Shown piece after piece: positions 52,347 through 59,243 of a stretch of DNA of 61,492 nucleotides. The stretch is taken from NCBI GenBank assembly GCA_028277225.1, contig JANQHB010000046.1, forward strand, positions 1 through 61,492. The letters are read 5' to 3'. Position 1 is the stretch's first letter, and every line of letters starts with the position of its first letter. The notes under the pieces were generated by a model. That model ran no database searches. It was given only the letters and a program-made list of their open reading frames with translations, and was not told the DNA's origin. Origin of the DNA: Chlorobium sp. (lineage in GTDB: Bacteria; Bacteroidota; Chlorobiia; Chlorobiales; Chlorobiaceae). Made by a program: the position numbers and the translations under genes.

Positions 52347-52742
52347 ATGGAAAATAATATGCAACAGGTTCATCATACAGGCGAACAGCCGGACCGGCAA
52401 GACGTGCTGACGAAGGCACTCATCAGGACCGCCATATACCTGGGCGTTACAAACGCCAGGCTTGGACGTGTTCTCGGTCTGAGTCCTGCAACGATCAGCC
52501 GCCTCCAGGGCGGGGCGTACAGCCTGTCGGAGAAGAAAAAAGAGTGGGAACTGGCCGTGCTTTTAGTCAGGCTGTACCGATCGCTCGATGCAATCACCGG
52601 GGGATCAAAGGAGGCCGCTATGGCATGGTTGAATAGTGAAAACAAGGCTTTTGCAGGAAAAAAGCCCATAGATCTTATCGAATCAACCGAAGGTCTTGTC
52701 CGTGTTGTCGCCTACCTGGACGCAAGCAGAGGTATCATCTGA
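52347..52742 (+). CDS. Xre/MbcA/ParS-type antitoxin of a RES toxin
   Basis: A 131-residue antitoxin with an N-terminal helix-turn-helix (TNARLGRVLGLSPATISRLQ) and a C-terminal toxin-binding domain (MAWLNSENKAFAGKKPIDLI, ending in LVRVVAYLDA), the classical pattern of DUF2384/Xre partners of RES toxins. It should bind and neutralise the RES protein and repress the promoter. The AAGGGAAA box precedes the ATG. The stop lies inside the RES frame. Confidence 0.88.
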   Translation: MENNMQQVHHTGEQPDRQDVLTKALIRTAIYLGVTNARLGRVLGLSPATISRLQGGAYSLSEKKKEWELAVLLVRLYRSLDAITGGSKEAAMAWLNSENKAFAGKKPIDLIESTEGLVRVVAYLDASRGII

Positions 52743-53433
52743 GGCTATCGAGCGGTGTTGCACCATCTGGCGAATGGTCGAAGCACAGTATGTCGTCTCG
52801 ACCATGAACGTTGTTGATACACTTCTTGAACAGGAAGTCCTTGAAGATATTCTCGAAGAACACAAACCGCCGATACCGGACGAAGCGGAAGGATTGCACT
52901 ATCTGCTCTCTACACCCTTCCGTTATGAAACGCTGGCCATACAGGGTTCCCGTTTCAGGGCATTGGGGGATCCCGGTGTGTTTTACGGAGCGGAGAGGAT
53001 AAAAACCGCAGCGGCTGAAACGGGGTACTGGCGATGGCGATTCCTGCAAGACTCGGCAGGGCTTGACCGGCTGCCTCCGGCGCGGTTTACTGCGTTTTCC
53101 GTACCTGTTGCCGGAGCCATGATCGACCTGCGGCAATCTCCCTTCTCGAGGGATGCTGCAGTATGGATGCATTCCTCAAACTACGGGCCAACGCAGGCTT
53201 TTGGAAGAATTGTCCGTAAGGCGGCACTATCGGCAATACTCTATCAGTCAGTTCGTGATCCTGAACCTCATTACTGCTGTGCTGTGCTGACCCCGAAAGC
53301 ATTTGCCTCGAAAGAGCCGGATGCCGCTATGCAGAGCTGGACATTGACCCTCCTGCCAACCGAAGCTGCCTGGCGGCGGCAGGACGGGGAATCCTTTGTG
53401 TTTGAAACGGGGATATGGGCCGGTTCAGTGTAA
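52696..53433 (+). CDS. RES-domain NAD+-degrading toxin
   Basis: A RES-family protein whose domain begins near TIWRM and includes FRYETLAIQGSRFRALGDPGVFYGAE, the Arg/Glu/Ser-type region, and VWMHSSNYGPTQAFGR. RES toxins deplete NAD+. The frame opens at a TTG at 52696, inside the antitoxin gene; the exact start is uncertain and may be GTG 52702. It looks intact at 245 residues. Its 3-prime end, about 70 bases, is duplicated at 55650-55730. Confidence 0.85.
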   Translation: MSVLSPTWTQAEVSSEAIERCCTIWRMVEAQYVVSTMNVVDTLLEQEVLEDILEEHKPPIPDEAEGLHYLLSTPFRYETLAIQGSRFRALGDPGVFYGAERIKTAAAETGYWRWRFLQDSAGLDRLPPARFTAFSVPVAGAMIDLRQSPFSRDAAVWMHSSNYGPTQAFGRIVRKAALSAILYQSVRDPEPHYCCAVLTPKAFASKEPDAAMQSWTLTLLPTEAAWRRQDGESFVFETGIWAGSV

Positions 53434-54201
53434 CTGCCGTTTTGTTCTTGCTAATCGGGAAAGCTGTTCGAGGTGTTCGCGATGAGCGTTTTCAATCGTT
53501 GTCCTGTCACTTGATATGCCGAGCTCGAACAATTCAGCAAACTGTCTGAAACGTTCCTCCCGGGAAAGGTTTTTAATGTAGGTTCGTTCCCAGTTATTGA
53601 AACGGCTCATCCTTTCCCTCAACGCATGAATGTTCTTTTTTTCGTTTTTCATCGCATGTTTTGAACTTCTCGTCACGATAGTGGAATCGTTCAGGAAGTC
53701 GGATAATTCACGACAGTGTTCAAGCAGATAGGGCCAATCCAAGGCATTTTTCTGGAGGTCGATAACGGTTTCGATATCGTCCCAGTCTTTCTTGCGGGTT
53801 GAAACCGCTTTCTGCAGAATGAAGTCCTCTACCGTGCACACCTTCATTGGAACGGGAAAAAACAGTTCGCTCCGGCTTCTTTCGATTGCCTGTTCCTCGA
53901 AAGGCAGTTGTGCAAAAACAAAGTCGATACGGACATCATGCAGCGTTACCGGAAGAACGCTCGTTTCGGTGATAAATTGCATTGGATCAGCAGGGAGGAG
54001 AACAGCAATGCTCCGTAACTGTTCAATAAAATCCGTTTTCTCCTTTTTGGAAGGAATCGAAATTTTTATGTCGATATCGAACGTTTGCCGCGGATTGCCG
54101 TAAAGAGTGTTTGCGATCCCTCCAAAAATCATGTATGGAATCTGCTGCTTCTCGAGCCAGTCAACAATTTCTTTGAGTGCCAGCAGCAGCCTGTTTGTCA
54201 T
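53425..54201 (-). CDS. Nucleotidyltransferase-fold protein
   Basis: A 258-residue protein with a nucleotidyltransferase N-terminus: YMIFGGIANTLYGNPRQTFDIDIKI carries the GG...D-x-D metal site. It belongs with AbiEii/DUF6036-like or MNT-type partners, often antitoxic or toxic enzymes in two-gene systems. Its start overlaps by four bases the stop of a short upstream frame. The C-terminal residues ARTKRQLH are encoded by a segment also found at the end of the Csx15-like frame. Confidence 0.7.
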   Translation of the reverse strand: MTNRLLLALKEIVDWLEKQQIPYMIFGGIANTLYGNPRQTFDIDIKISIPSKKEKTDFIEQLRSIAVLLPADPMQFITETSVLPVTLHDVRIDFVFAQLPFEEQAIERSRSELFFPVPMKVCTVEDFILQKAVSTRKKDWDDIETVIDLQKNALDWPYLLEHCRELSDFLNDSTIVTRSSKHAMKNEKKNIHALRERMSRFNNWERTYIKNLSREERFRQFAELFELGISSDRTTIENAHREHLEQLSRLARTKRQLH

Positions 54202-54337
54202 ATGTGTCTTTCCGTCGATTTTTCTTCTGGAACAATATCTGTTTGCTCTGTTCGTTTACAATCCAATATAGGCTTTTTCCAGGTCTTTTGACCCTGGGCC
54301 ATCCATTCCGGCAATCTCAAGGTGCCGCCGTAAAGCA
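54198..54337 (-). pseudogene. Small ORF fragment coupled to the nucleotidyltransferase gene
   Basis: On the minus strand a frame reads YGGTLRLPEWMAQGQKTWKK and runs to a TGA that overlaps the nucleotidyltransferase ATG by four bases, a coupling typical of real gene pairs. Upstream of about 54337 the frame continues only into dispersed repeat copy A, so the original start appears to have been replaced by the repeat. Likely the C-terminal part of the partner gene. Confidence 0.4.
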
Positions 54338-54505
54338 GTAGGGGCAGGCCTCCGTGCCTGCCCGATCCGGCCAACAGCATGTCGTGAAAGAACGCCCATG
54401 CCAACCCGGTAAGCGCAGCCGGGTCACCACCCGGATGAAGACTGCGCTGGTGGACTGCAATCCCTGATCAGCCGAAGCAGCCAGGTAGAAGGGGTTTTTA
54501 ACGTC
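54338..54505 (+). repeat. Dispersed repeat, copy A
   Basis: About 170 bases from GTAGGGGCAGGCC to GGGTTTTTAACG, repeated at 55358-55532 and in part at 56775-56809. It starts with a hairpin (GGGCAGGC and GCCTGCCC) and includes GCGCAGCCGGGTCA, ACCCGGATGAAGACTGCGCT, GGACTGCAATCCCTGATCAG and AAGCAGCCAGGTAGAAGG. No coding capacity of its own. Copies flank the phd-vapC pair. Confidence 0.85.
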
Positions 54506-54594
54506 CCCTTGTCCTTGTTCTTCCGTTTCGGAATGTCATGAAAAGCGGTATATTTCTGTCTATAATGGATAGAATTTGAAGAGGGACGTATGAT

Positions 54595-54843
54595 ATGGAA
54601 AACTGGCAGATACAGAAAGCGAAAAACCATTTCAGCGATCTTGTCCGGAATGCGCAGGAAAAAGGGCCGCAAACCATTACGAGACATGGTAAGCCCGAGG
54701 CTGTGCTGCTGTCGATGAAGGATTACTGTAACCTGATGAAAAAACAGGAGTCGCTCACGGAGTTTTTTCGTCGGTCTCCACTGCATGGGACCACGTTGGA
54801 TCTGGAAAGAAGAAAGGATGCCGGACGGGAGGTTGATCTATGA
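54595..54843 (+). CDS. Phd/YefM family antitoxin
   Basis: An 82-residue antitoxin with the Phd/YefM pattern: NWQIQKAKNHFSDLVRNAQ, PQTITRHGKPEAVLLSMKDY and a charged C-terminal toxin-binding tail. It precedes and overlaps by four bases a PIN-domain toxin. Confidence 0.92.
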   Translation: MENWQIQKAKNHFSDLVRNAQEKGPQTITRHGKPEAVLLSMKDYCNLMKKQESLTEFFRRSPLHGTTLDLERRKDAGREVDL

Positions 54844-55265
54844 GTTTTCTCCTCGATACCTGTGTTCTTTCCGAGCTTGTGCGTCTGGTTCCGGATGATG
54901 GCGTGGTACAGTGGGTCGAGGCTCGAAACGAGTTCGATCTTTATCTGAGCGTTCTGACCCTTGGCGAAATCCAGAAAGGGATCTCGAAACTCTCTGTCGG
55001 CAAAAAGAAGTCACAGCTGACGGCATGGCTGAAAGAAGATCTGGAAGTCCGCTTTGCAGAAAGAGTTCTTCCTGTTACCGATGATATTGCGCTGAGGTGG
55101 GGCGGCATGCTTGGCAGGGCTGAAAAAAACGGTCAGCCCCTTTCGGTTATCGACGCGCTTATCGCCGCAACGGCGGACGTGCACAACCTGGCTCTGGTGA
55201 CAAGGAATATCTCCGACTTCATTGGATGTTCGATCGATATAGTCGATCCGTGGAGTATTTCCTGA
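54840..55265 (+). CDS. vapC: PIN-domain toxin (VapC family)
   Basis: A 141-residue PIN ribonuclease starting MSFLLDTCVLSELVR with the first catalytic Asp, LTLGEIQKG with the Glu, SVIDALIAATA with the second Asp, and LVTRNISDF with the third acidic residue. All catalytic positions are present, so the unit with the Phd antitoxin looks intact. It is flanked by copies A and B of the dispersed repeat. Confidence 0.92.
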   Translation: MSFLLDTCVLSELVRLVPDDGVVQWVEARNEFDLYLSVLTLGEIQKGISKLSVGKKKSQLTAWLKEDLEVRFAERVLPVTDDIALRWGGMLGRAEKNGQPLSVIDALIAATADVHNLALVTRNISDFIGCSIDIVDPWSIS

Positions 55266-55357
55266 GATACAGCAATTTTCCGAGCCTGTAAGCGTTCCCT
55301 TCTCCATCCACTGCATCCTGAAATCCTGTCTCAGCTTCCCTGAAGCTCCTCTATCCC

Positions 55358-55532
55358 GCAGGGGCAGGCCCCGAGTCTGCCCGATCCATCCAAAATGTCT
55401 TGAAAGAACGCTCCTGCCAACCCTCAATTCTGTGAGCGCAGCCGGGTCGTCACCCGGATGAAGACTGCGCTGGTGAACTGCAATCTCTGATCAACCGAAG
55501 CAGCCAGGTAGAAGGGTTTTTTAATGTTCTCC
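55358..55532 (+). repeat. Dispersed repeat, copy B
   Basis: Same sequence as copy A with scattered changes and a few indels, in the same orientation. It starts with GGGGCAGGCC (hairpin with TCTGCCC), then GAAAGAACGC, GCGCAGCCGGGTC, ACCCGGATGAAGACTGCGCT and GAACTGCAATCTCTGATCAA. No gene in it. The remaining gap 55266-55649 shows nothing else. Confidence 0.85.
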
Positions 55533-55649
55533 TTTTCCCATGGGTGAAATATTTGGACTTTTATCGCTATTGAAGTACCCCCTTGGTTTTTGCTGTTTAC
55601 TTAAGCTGCTACACAACGTCCCCAAGTTTACAGGTATAATAAGGGGCGA

Positions 55650-55706
55650 TGGCAGGACGGTGTTTCGTTTGTGTTTGCAACGGGGATGTGGGCCGGTTCA
55701 GCGTAA
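55650..55706 (+). pseudogene. 3-prime remnant of a second RES toxin gene
   Basis: Eighteen codons plus stop read WQDGVSFVFATGMWAGSA, matching the last residues of the intact RES toxin at 53433 (RQDGESFVFETGIWAGSV). Similarity continues for some 25 bases past the stop codon. No upstream RES sequence is present, so this is a fragment from a lost or recombined copy. Confidence 0.75.
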
Positions 55707-56150
55707 CTACCGTTTTGTTCTTGCCTGATGGCGGATGTCGCGCAAATCGAGGATTTCGGCGACTTCAAATTTTTCCCGTTCACCCTTGACCGGACGAATG
55801 CGCACAACATCAGGGAAATGGCCAAGTCTTCCATGTAGCTCGGCTATGATTGGTGACCAGAGATATGAATAACCTGCAGGGATGACAACAATCGGAACGG
55901 TCTGCCATTCTTCCGGCAGAAGATCGATACTGTCGACTTTTTCAATAGCAACTCTCAGGAAGCGCTCATTTTCGCTCACAGTGCCAATGGGAACGTCAAT
56001 CACATCGAGCATTGGCCATCCCATAATGTTGCGTATTTTTTTCTGCTGACCCGGTAAAACCGGATGTCCGGAAAAGTTCAGAACCAGGTAGCGCCCGTCG
56101 CGATCACGATATTGACTGAATATGCGCTTTGTTCGCCTTGTATCCCGATT
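55707..56150 (-). CDS. Csx15-like CRISPR-associated protein, start codon missing
   Basis: The minus frame is open from 56150 to the stop at 55707. It reads LVLNFSGHPVLPGQQKKI, then WQTVPIVVIPAG, AELHGRLGHFPDVVRIRPV and FEVAEILDLRDIRHQAR, which I recognise as the Csx15 pattern (a small protein of CRISPR loci). The family normally starts just before LVLNFSGHP, at about 56090, but there is no ATG, GTG or TTG between there and the TAG at 56151; the first ATG is at 56024, inside the domain. It may be a decayed gene or use a rare start. A TCCCGAT/ATCGGGA hairpin lies at 56143-56159. Confidence 0.55.
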   Translation of the reverse strand, partial: NRDTRRTKRIFSQYRDRDGRYLVLNFSGHPVLPGQQKKIRNIMGWPMLDVIDVPIGTVSENERFLRVAIEKVDSIDLLPEEWQTVPIVVIPAGYSYLWSPIIAELHGRLGHFPDVVRIRPVKGEREKFEVAEILDLRDIRHQARTKR

Positions 56151-56184
56151 CTATCGGGACTCGCGACGATTTATAGAGGTGCTC

Positions 56185-56431
56185 TTATTCCTGTATTCTC
56201 GACTGCCAGAATCTGGGTTTCCTGTGCATGTGGACTATGGCCCAGATCACGATTTCATCATTATGTGCTGTAAAAAGAATCTTATAAGGAAACTTGGGGA
56301 TGTAGGCCTTGAAGATGCTGTTTGATTCCGTCAGAAACCAGTTTGGATGTTTCTTGTTTTGATTGAAGATCATACCATTCGATGGCCTCGTCTAATTCCT
56401 TTGCTGCAAATTCATGAATGCTAGCCTTCAT
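56185..56431 (-). pseudogene. ParE-type toxin with internal deletion and frameshift
   Basis: The N-terminus MKASIHEFAAKELDEAIEWYD runs in one frame (start 56431) and the authentic C-terminus PNWFLTESNSIFKAYIPKFP plus YKILFTA...MHRKPRFWQSR is in another, ending at 56185. ParE proteins are about 95 residues; here roughly 30 residues between the two blocks are lost and the frame shifts. The product would be a 49-residue truncated protein. The antitoxin gene upstream is intact. Confidence 0.8.
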
Positions 56432-56624
56432 GGTATAACGCCTCAAAATCGAGTAAATCTGCTTTTCCCTCTGCAACGGCATTCATGCGTTCTTTTACTT
56501 CCTTGATCCATAACTGCCGAACTTCCTCTTCTTCATAGTCAATACTTGCGAGAATGAGTTCGGCAAATGCCACTCTTTCATTTGGCGGGAGTTCGAGCGC
56601 CTTATCTAAAAGAACTGTATTCAT
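56421..56624 (-). CDS. Addiction-module antitoxin (ParE partner)
   Basis: A 67-residue acidic protein of the TIGR02574-like putative addiction-module component: ALELPPNERVAFAELILASID and RMNAVAEGKADLLDFE. It overlaps the broken ParE gene by 11 bases, the usual arrangement. Probably an orphan antitoxin now. Confidence 0.8.
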   Translation of the reverse strand: MNTVLLDKALELPPNERVAFAELILASIDYEEEEVRQLWIKEVKERMNAVAEGKADLLDFEALYHEG

Positions 56625-57064
56625 AATGTTGATTTTATTGAGGGAGATTTATTACCAATAACATAGTCTTTATACCTCAAAATTCCCCATAACGAAGCCC
56701 CATTCTGAACCAAATACCATAGAGTTATCATTCGGCAGTCGTAGGGCAGGCGTAGCGACGTCCGGGAGTGGCCTTCGCTGGTGAACTGCAATCCCTGATC
56801 GGTCAAGCAGTACCGTAAAAAAGGTTTGTTCTGAGTGCCGGATTAGTTGCAATACTTGTGAGCCTCCCTCCTTACGATCAGCAGATCGTCAGGATTTTTC
56901 CGGTCACGACGATATCCGTATATTTTATATGCAAAAGTTCTGCCGCACAACAGCAGGACCGGCAATCCGCCGCTTGCCAAAAGCGACTGCCGGTTCGAGT
57001 TACAGGAACTGCTTGAAAAAGAGGTTGACCTTCTCAATCTGCGGCAACTGATTTTTTTATAGCT
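56625..57064. repeat. Gap with partial repeat copy C and a nucleotidyltransferase remnant
   Basis: 56775-56809 carries GAACTGCAATCCCTGATCGG and flanking bases of the dispersed repeat, the third, partial copy. At about 56990-57063 the plus strand reads FELQELLEKEVDLLNLRQLIF to a stop, resembling the end of an MntA-type nucleotidyltransferase, just before the intact mntA; this suggests an earlier duplicate. Nothing else is seen. Confidence 0.5.
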
Positions 57065-57352
57065 ATGAATATCAAGGTATTGAACGAAAAGAAACAGGTG
57101 ATACGTGACATTGCCGCAAAGCATGGCGCGCGGAATGTGAGGGTTTTCGGCTCTGTTGCAAGAGGTGAAGAGAGGGAGACAAGTGATGTGGATTTCCTCG
57201 TTACATTTGAGTCAGGACGCACATTGTTTGATCATGCAGCGCTTCTCTATGAACTGGAAGCGTTGCTTCAGTGCAACGTTGACGTTGTTAGTGATCAGGG
57301 ATTGAAGCCTCGTTTCCGCCAGCAGGTTTTCCAGGATGCGGTATGCCTATGA
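57065..57352 (+). CDS. mntA: MntA-type minimal nucleotidyltransferase (antitoxin)
   Basis: A 95-residue nucleotidyltransferase with VFGSVARGEERETSDVDFLV, the GSxARG...SDxD active site. MntA adenylylates its HEPN partner HepT and so silences it. The next gene is a HepT truncated to about half length. The start of hepT overlaps the end of mntA by ten bases. Confidence 0.9.
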   Translation: MNIKVLNEKKQVIRDIAAKHGARNVRVFGSVARGEERETSDVDFLVTFESGRTLFDHAALLYELEALLQCNVDVVSDQGLKPRFRQQVFQDAVCL

Positions 57353-57513
57353 GAGATGACCGTGAAAGAATTCAGGATATTCTTGATGCCATATCCCATA
57401 TCGAAAAGTATGCAAGTAAAGGCCGAAAAGCTTTTGATCATGATGAACTGTTACAGATTTGGATGATCTATCATCTTGAAATCATTGGAGAAGCGGTAAG
57501 AAGTGCTAGCTGA
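57343..57513 (+). pseudogene. hepT: HepT-like HEPN toxin, 3-prime truncated
   Basis: A 56-residue frame beginning MPMRDDRERIQDILDAISHI and reading WMIYHLEIIGEAVRSAS to a TGA. Intact HepT is about 110-120 residues, with the RNase motif Rx4-6H/Y after this point; that part is gone. The break coincides with a sharp change to AT-rich DNA containing the mCpol gene, so the toxin was probably cut by the insertion. The remaining half of hepT is not seen downstream in the window. Confidence 0.75.
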
Positions 57514-57617
57514 TACAAAAAGTTTAATTTACTTTTTACTAATGCTTTTTTTAAAAGCGTATAAGCAATCTTTATTTATCACCAGCCATCACTGACTTCA
57601 AAGCAATTATATCATAC

Positions 57618-59066
57618 ATGTCTTCACTTTTTTTAGTTGGCAATGTTAACGAACAAACCTTTGCAAATGCAATACTTGCAGCCCATTTTCGTGATCGTGA
57701 AAAAGGTGGTTTAGGTCTCCAAGATATATGTGTAATTCATTCACCAGAATCTGAGCAACATCTCTCAAGTCATACTGAGTGGAAAAATCACCTAAAGGAT
57801 AATGGGCTTAGTTTCGGTATTTTCTGCCCTTGCACAGTTGATCTTTACACTGGAAATGATGAGCAGCTTAGCCTTATTGCTCGTCATGTGGAAAGATTTT
57901 TATGTTTGCTTGATCCTGAGGAGGATATCTATGTTGATTTAACAAATGGAAGTTCTCTATATAAGAGTGTCTTATCAAACATTGCTTTCATTTTAGGGGT
58001 TCAAAAACAATTCATTCTTGATACAGAAGGGAAAAGAGGTTTTCTAAGTCACGATGAACTTCGATCAGCTTATACTGAGTTACCTGATCCTTTAGGGCTC
58101 GATGCCTTAGCACAAGCATGGTTAACAGAAGTGCGTCGTTTCAAAATAAAAGTTAAAGAAACATCCCAAACATTTACGAAGATTTGTGGAATCGACTCAG
58201 CTAAAAAAAATGGATTCAAAGGTGATATTGAGAATGCTATAAATTCTTGGTTTCATGGAGAAAGGACATTAGACGGCGCGGCTTTAGGTGGCGCAGTACG
58301 TTATGTGGGACGAGCATTTGAGGACCTCGTCCGCGGTGTACAAAATGAACTGTTTACAGGGACTTTAACGCAGACAAAGAAAAGTGACGATCGTCTTTAT
58401 CAAATGCTGAATCAAATTTGTTCTCGGCTTTTTGAAACGGCTCCTGATTATGAGCCAAAGCTTATTGAAGATGTTTCACAACTTCTTCGTCGACTGCGTA
58501 ACGATGCAACGCATGAACAAATTTCATTTGAATTAGGACGCATTAAAGCTCGACTTAGTACTGAGCTTCTATTCTCTACTTCAGATTACTTTCGAATTCT
58601 GTTTGATGATGGGTTAATTAAGCCATTATCGACAACAATCAAACCTGAACGCCAAAAATGTAAGATCAATGGTCAAAGTGGTTTGAAATATTATTTCGGT
58701 CTTGATGGTGATGATACCGGTAGAGAGCTAGAAAGACTATTTCAATTAGATGTTAATAATGAATCGTTTAGAAAGTTCAGTAATGAAATAGACAATGCCA
58801 TGAAAAAAGTTTCTAAGAAGGTTAAGGAAGCCCCCCTCCATGGAAAAATCATATTTTGTTCCGGTGATGATCTTTTTTTCCAAGGCAAATATCATGTTGA
58901 GGCTTTGGAAGAATTGCGGTATACATTTAATCTGGTGTCAGGTGGAAGAACATGTTGCATTGGCTTTGGTAAAACGCCAAGGGAAGCATATGTGGCACTA
59001 AAAATGGCAAAGGCTAATCCAGGAAAGGATTGCATGATAGGGGTTGAATTTGTTGAAGGAAACTGA
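57618..59066 (+). CDS. CARF-HEPN-mCpol single-chain signalling nuclease
   Basis: A 482-residue protein with three domains. Residues 1-170 look like a CARF ligand-sensor (Rossmann-like), with the motif DLTNGSSLYKSVLSNIAF at 107-124, Asp107-x-Thr-x-Gly111...Lys116. Residues about 200-335 are helical and contain RLRNDATH, an Rx4H motif (Arg294, His299) of HEPN ribonucleases. Residues about 355-482 match the minimal CRISPR polymerase (mCpol): KYYFGLDGDDTG with Asp363, Asp365 and Asp366, and CSGDDLFFQG with Gly416-Asp417-Asp418, the two metal sites of a Cas10-palm-type cyclase. Catalytic positions look intact. One line of this gene (58561-58620) is 33 percent GC versus 60 percent for a cas6 line (59581-59640), a sign of transfer. 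It could make a cyclic nucleotide that its own CARF reads to control its own HEPN. Confidence 0.8.
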   Translation: MSSLFLVGNVNEQTFANAILAAHFRDREKGGLGLQDICVIHSPESEQHLSSHTEWKNHLKDNGLSFGIFCPCTVDLYTGNDEQLSLIARHVERFLCLLDPEEDIYVDLTNGSSLYKSVLSNIAFILGVQKQFILDTEGKRGFLSHDELRSAYTELPDPLGLDALAQAWLTEVRRFKIKVKETSQTFTKICGIDSAKKNGFKGDIENAINSWFHGERTLDGAALGGAVRYVGRAFEDLVRGVQNELFTGTLTQTKKSDDRLYQMLNQICSRLFETAPDYEPKLIEDVSQLLRRLRNDATHEQISFELGRIKARLSTELLFSTSDYFRILFDDGLIKPLSTTIKPERQKCKINGQSGLKYYFGLDGDDTGRELERLFQLDVNNESFRKFSNEIDNAMKKVSKKVKEAPLHGKIIFCSGDDLFFQGKYHVEALEELRYTFNLVSGGRTCCIGFGKTPREAYVALKMAKANPGKDCMIGVEFVEGN

Positions 59067-59070
59067 GAAA

Positions 59071-59211
59071 ATGGAACGATTTTTTAGTTTTAGCCTCGAA
59101 GATGAGGACGGAAAAACTAATCTCTATCATGTCGTTGCACTTAGCAGAGAATTACTCTTTTTCCTGCTATCCTATCAAACGATTTGCCAAAGAAGAGATA
59201 TAAGCTCATGA
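59071..59211 (+). CDS. 46-residue ORF between mCpol and cas6
   Basis: ATG at 59071, four bases after the mCpol stop, to TGA at 59209-59211. It reads MERFFSFSLEDEDGKTNLYH then a hydrophobic RELLFFLLSYQTIC and a short basic end. Composition and spacing suggest an operon gene, but the end looks abrupt and it may be the 5-prime fragment of a longer partner gene. No family recognised. Confidence 0.5.
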   Translation: MERFFSFSLEDEDGKTNLYHVVALSRELLFFLLSYQTICQRRDISS

Positions 59212-59243
59212 TAGAAAATGGATGAAAAATTCAAATCATACAG

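Noticed and set aside
54338..56809. CRISPR array formed by the dispersed repeats
   Set aside because: Repeats are about 175 bases and separated by genes; no regular 25-40 base repeat/spacer pattern is present anywhere in the window.
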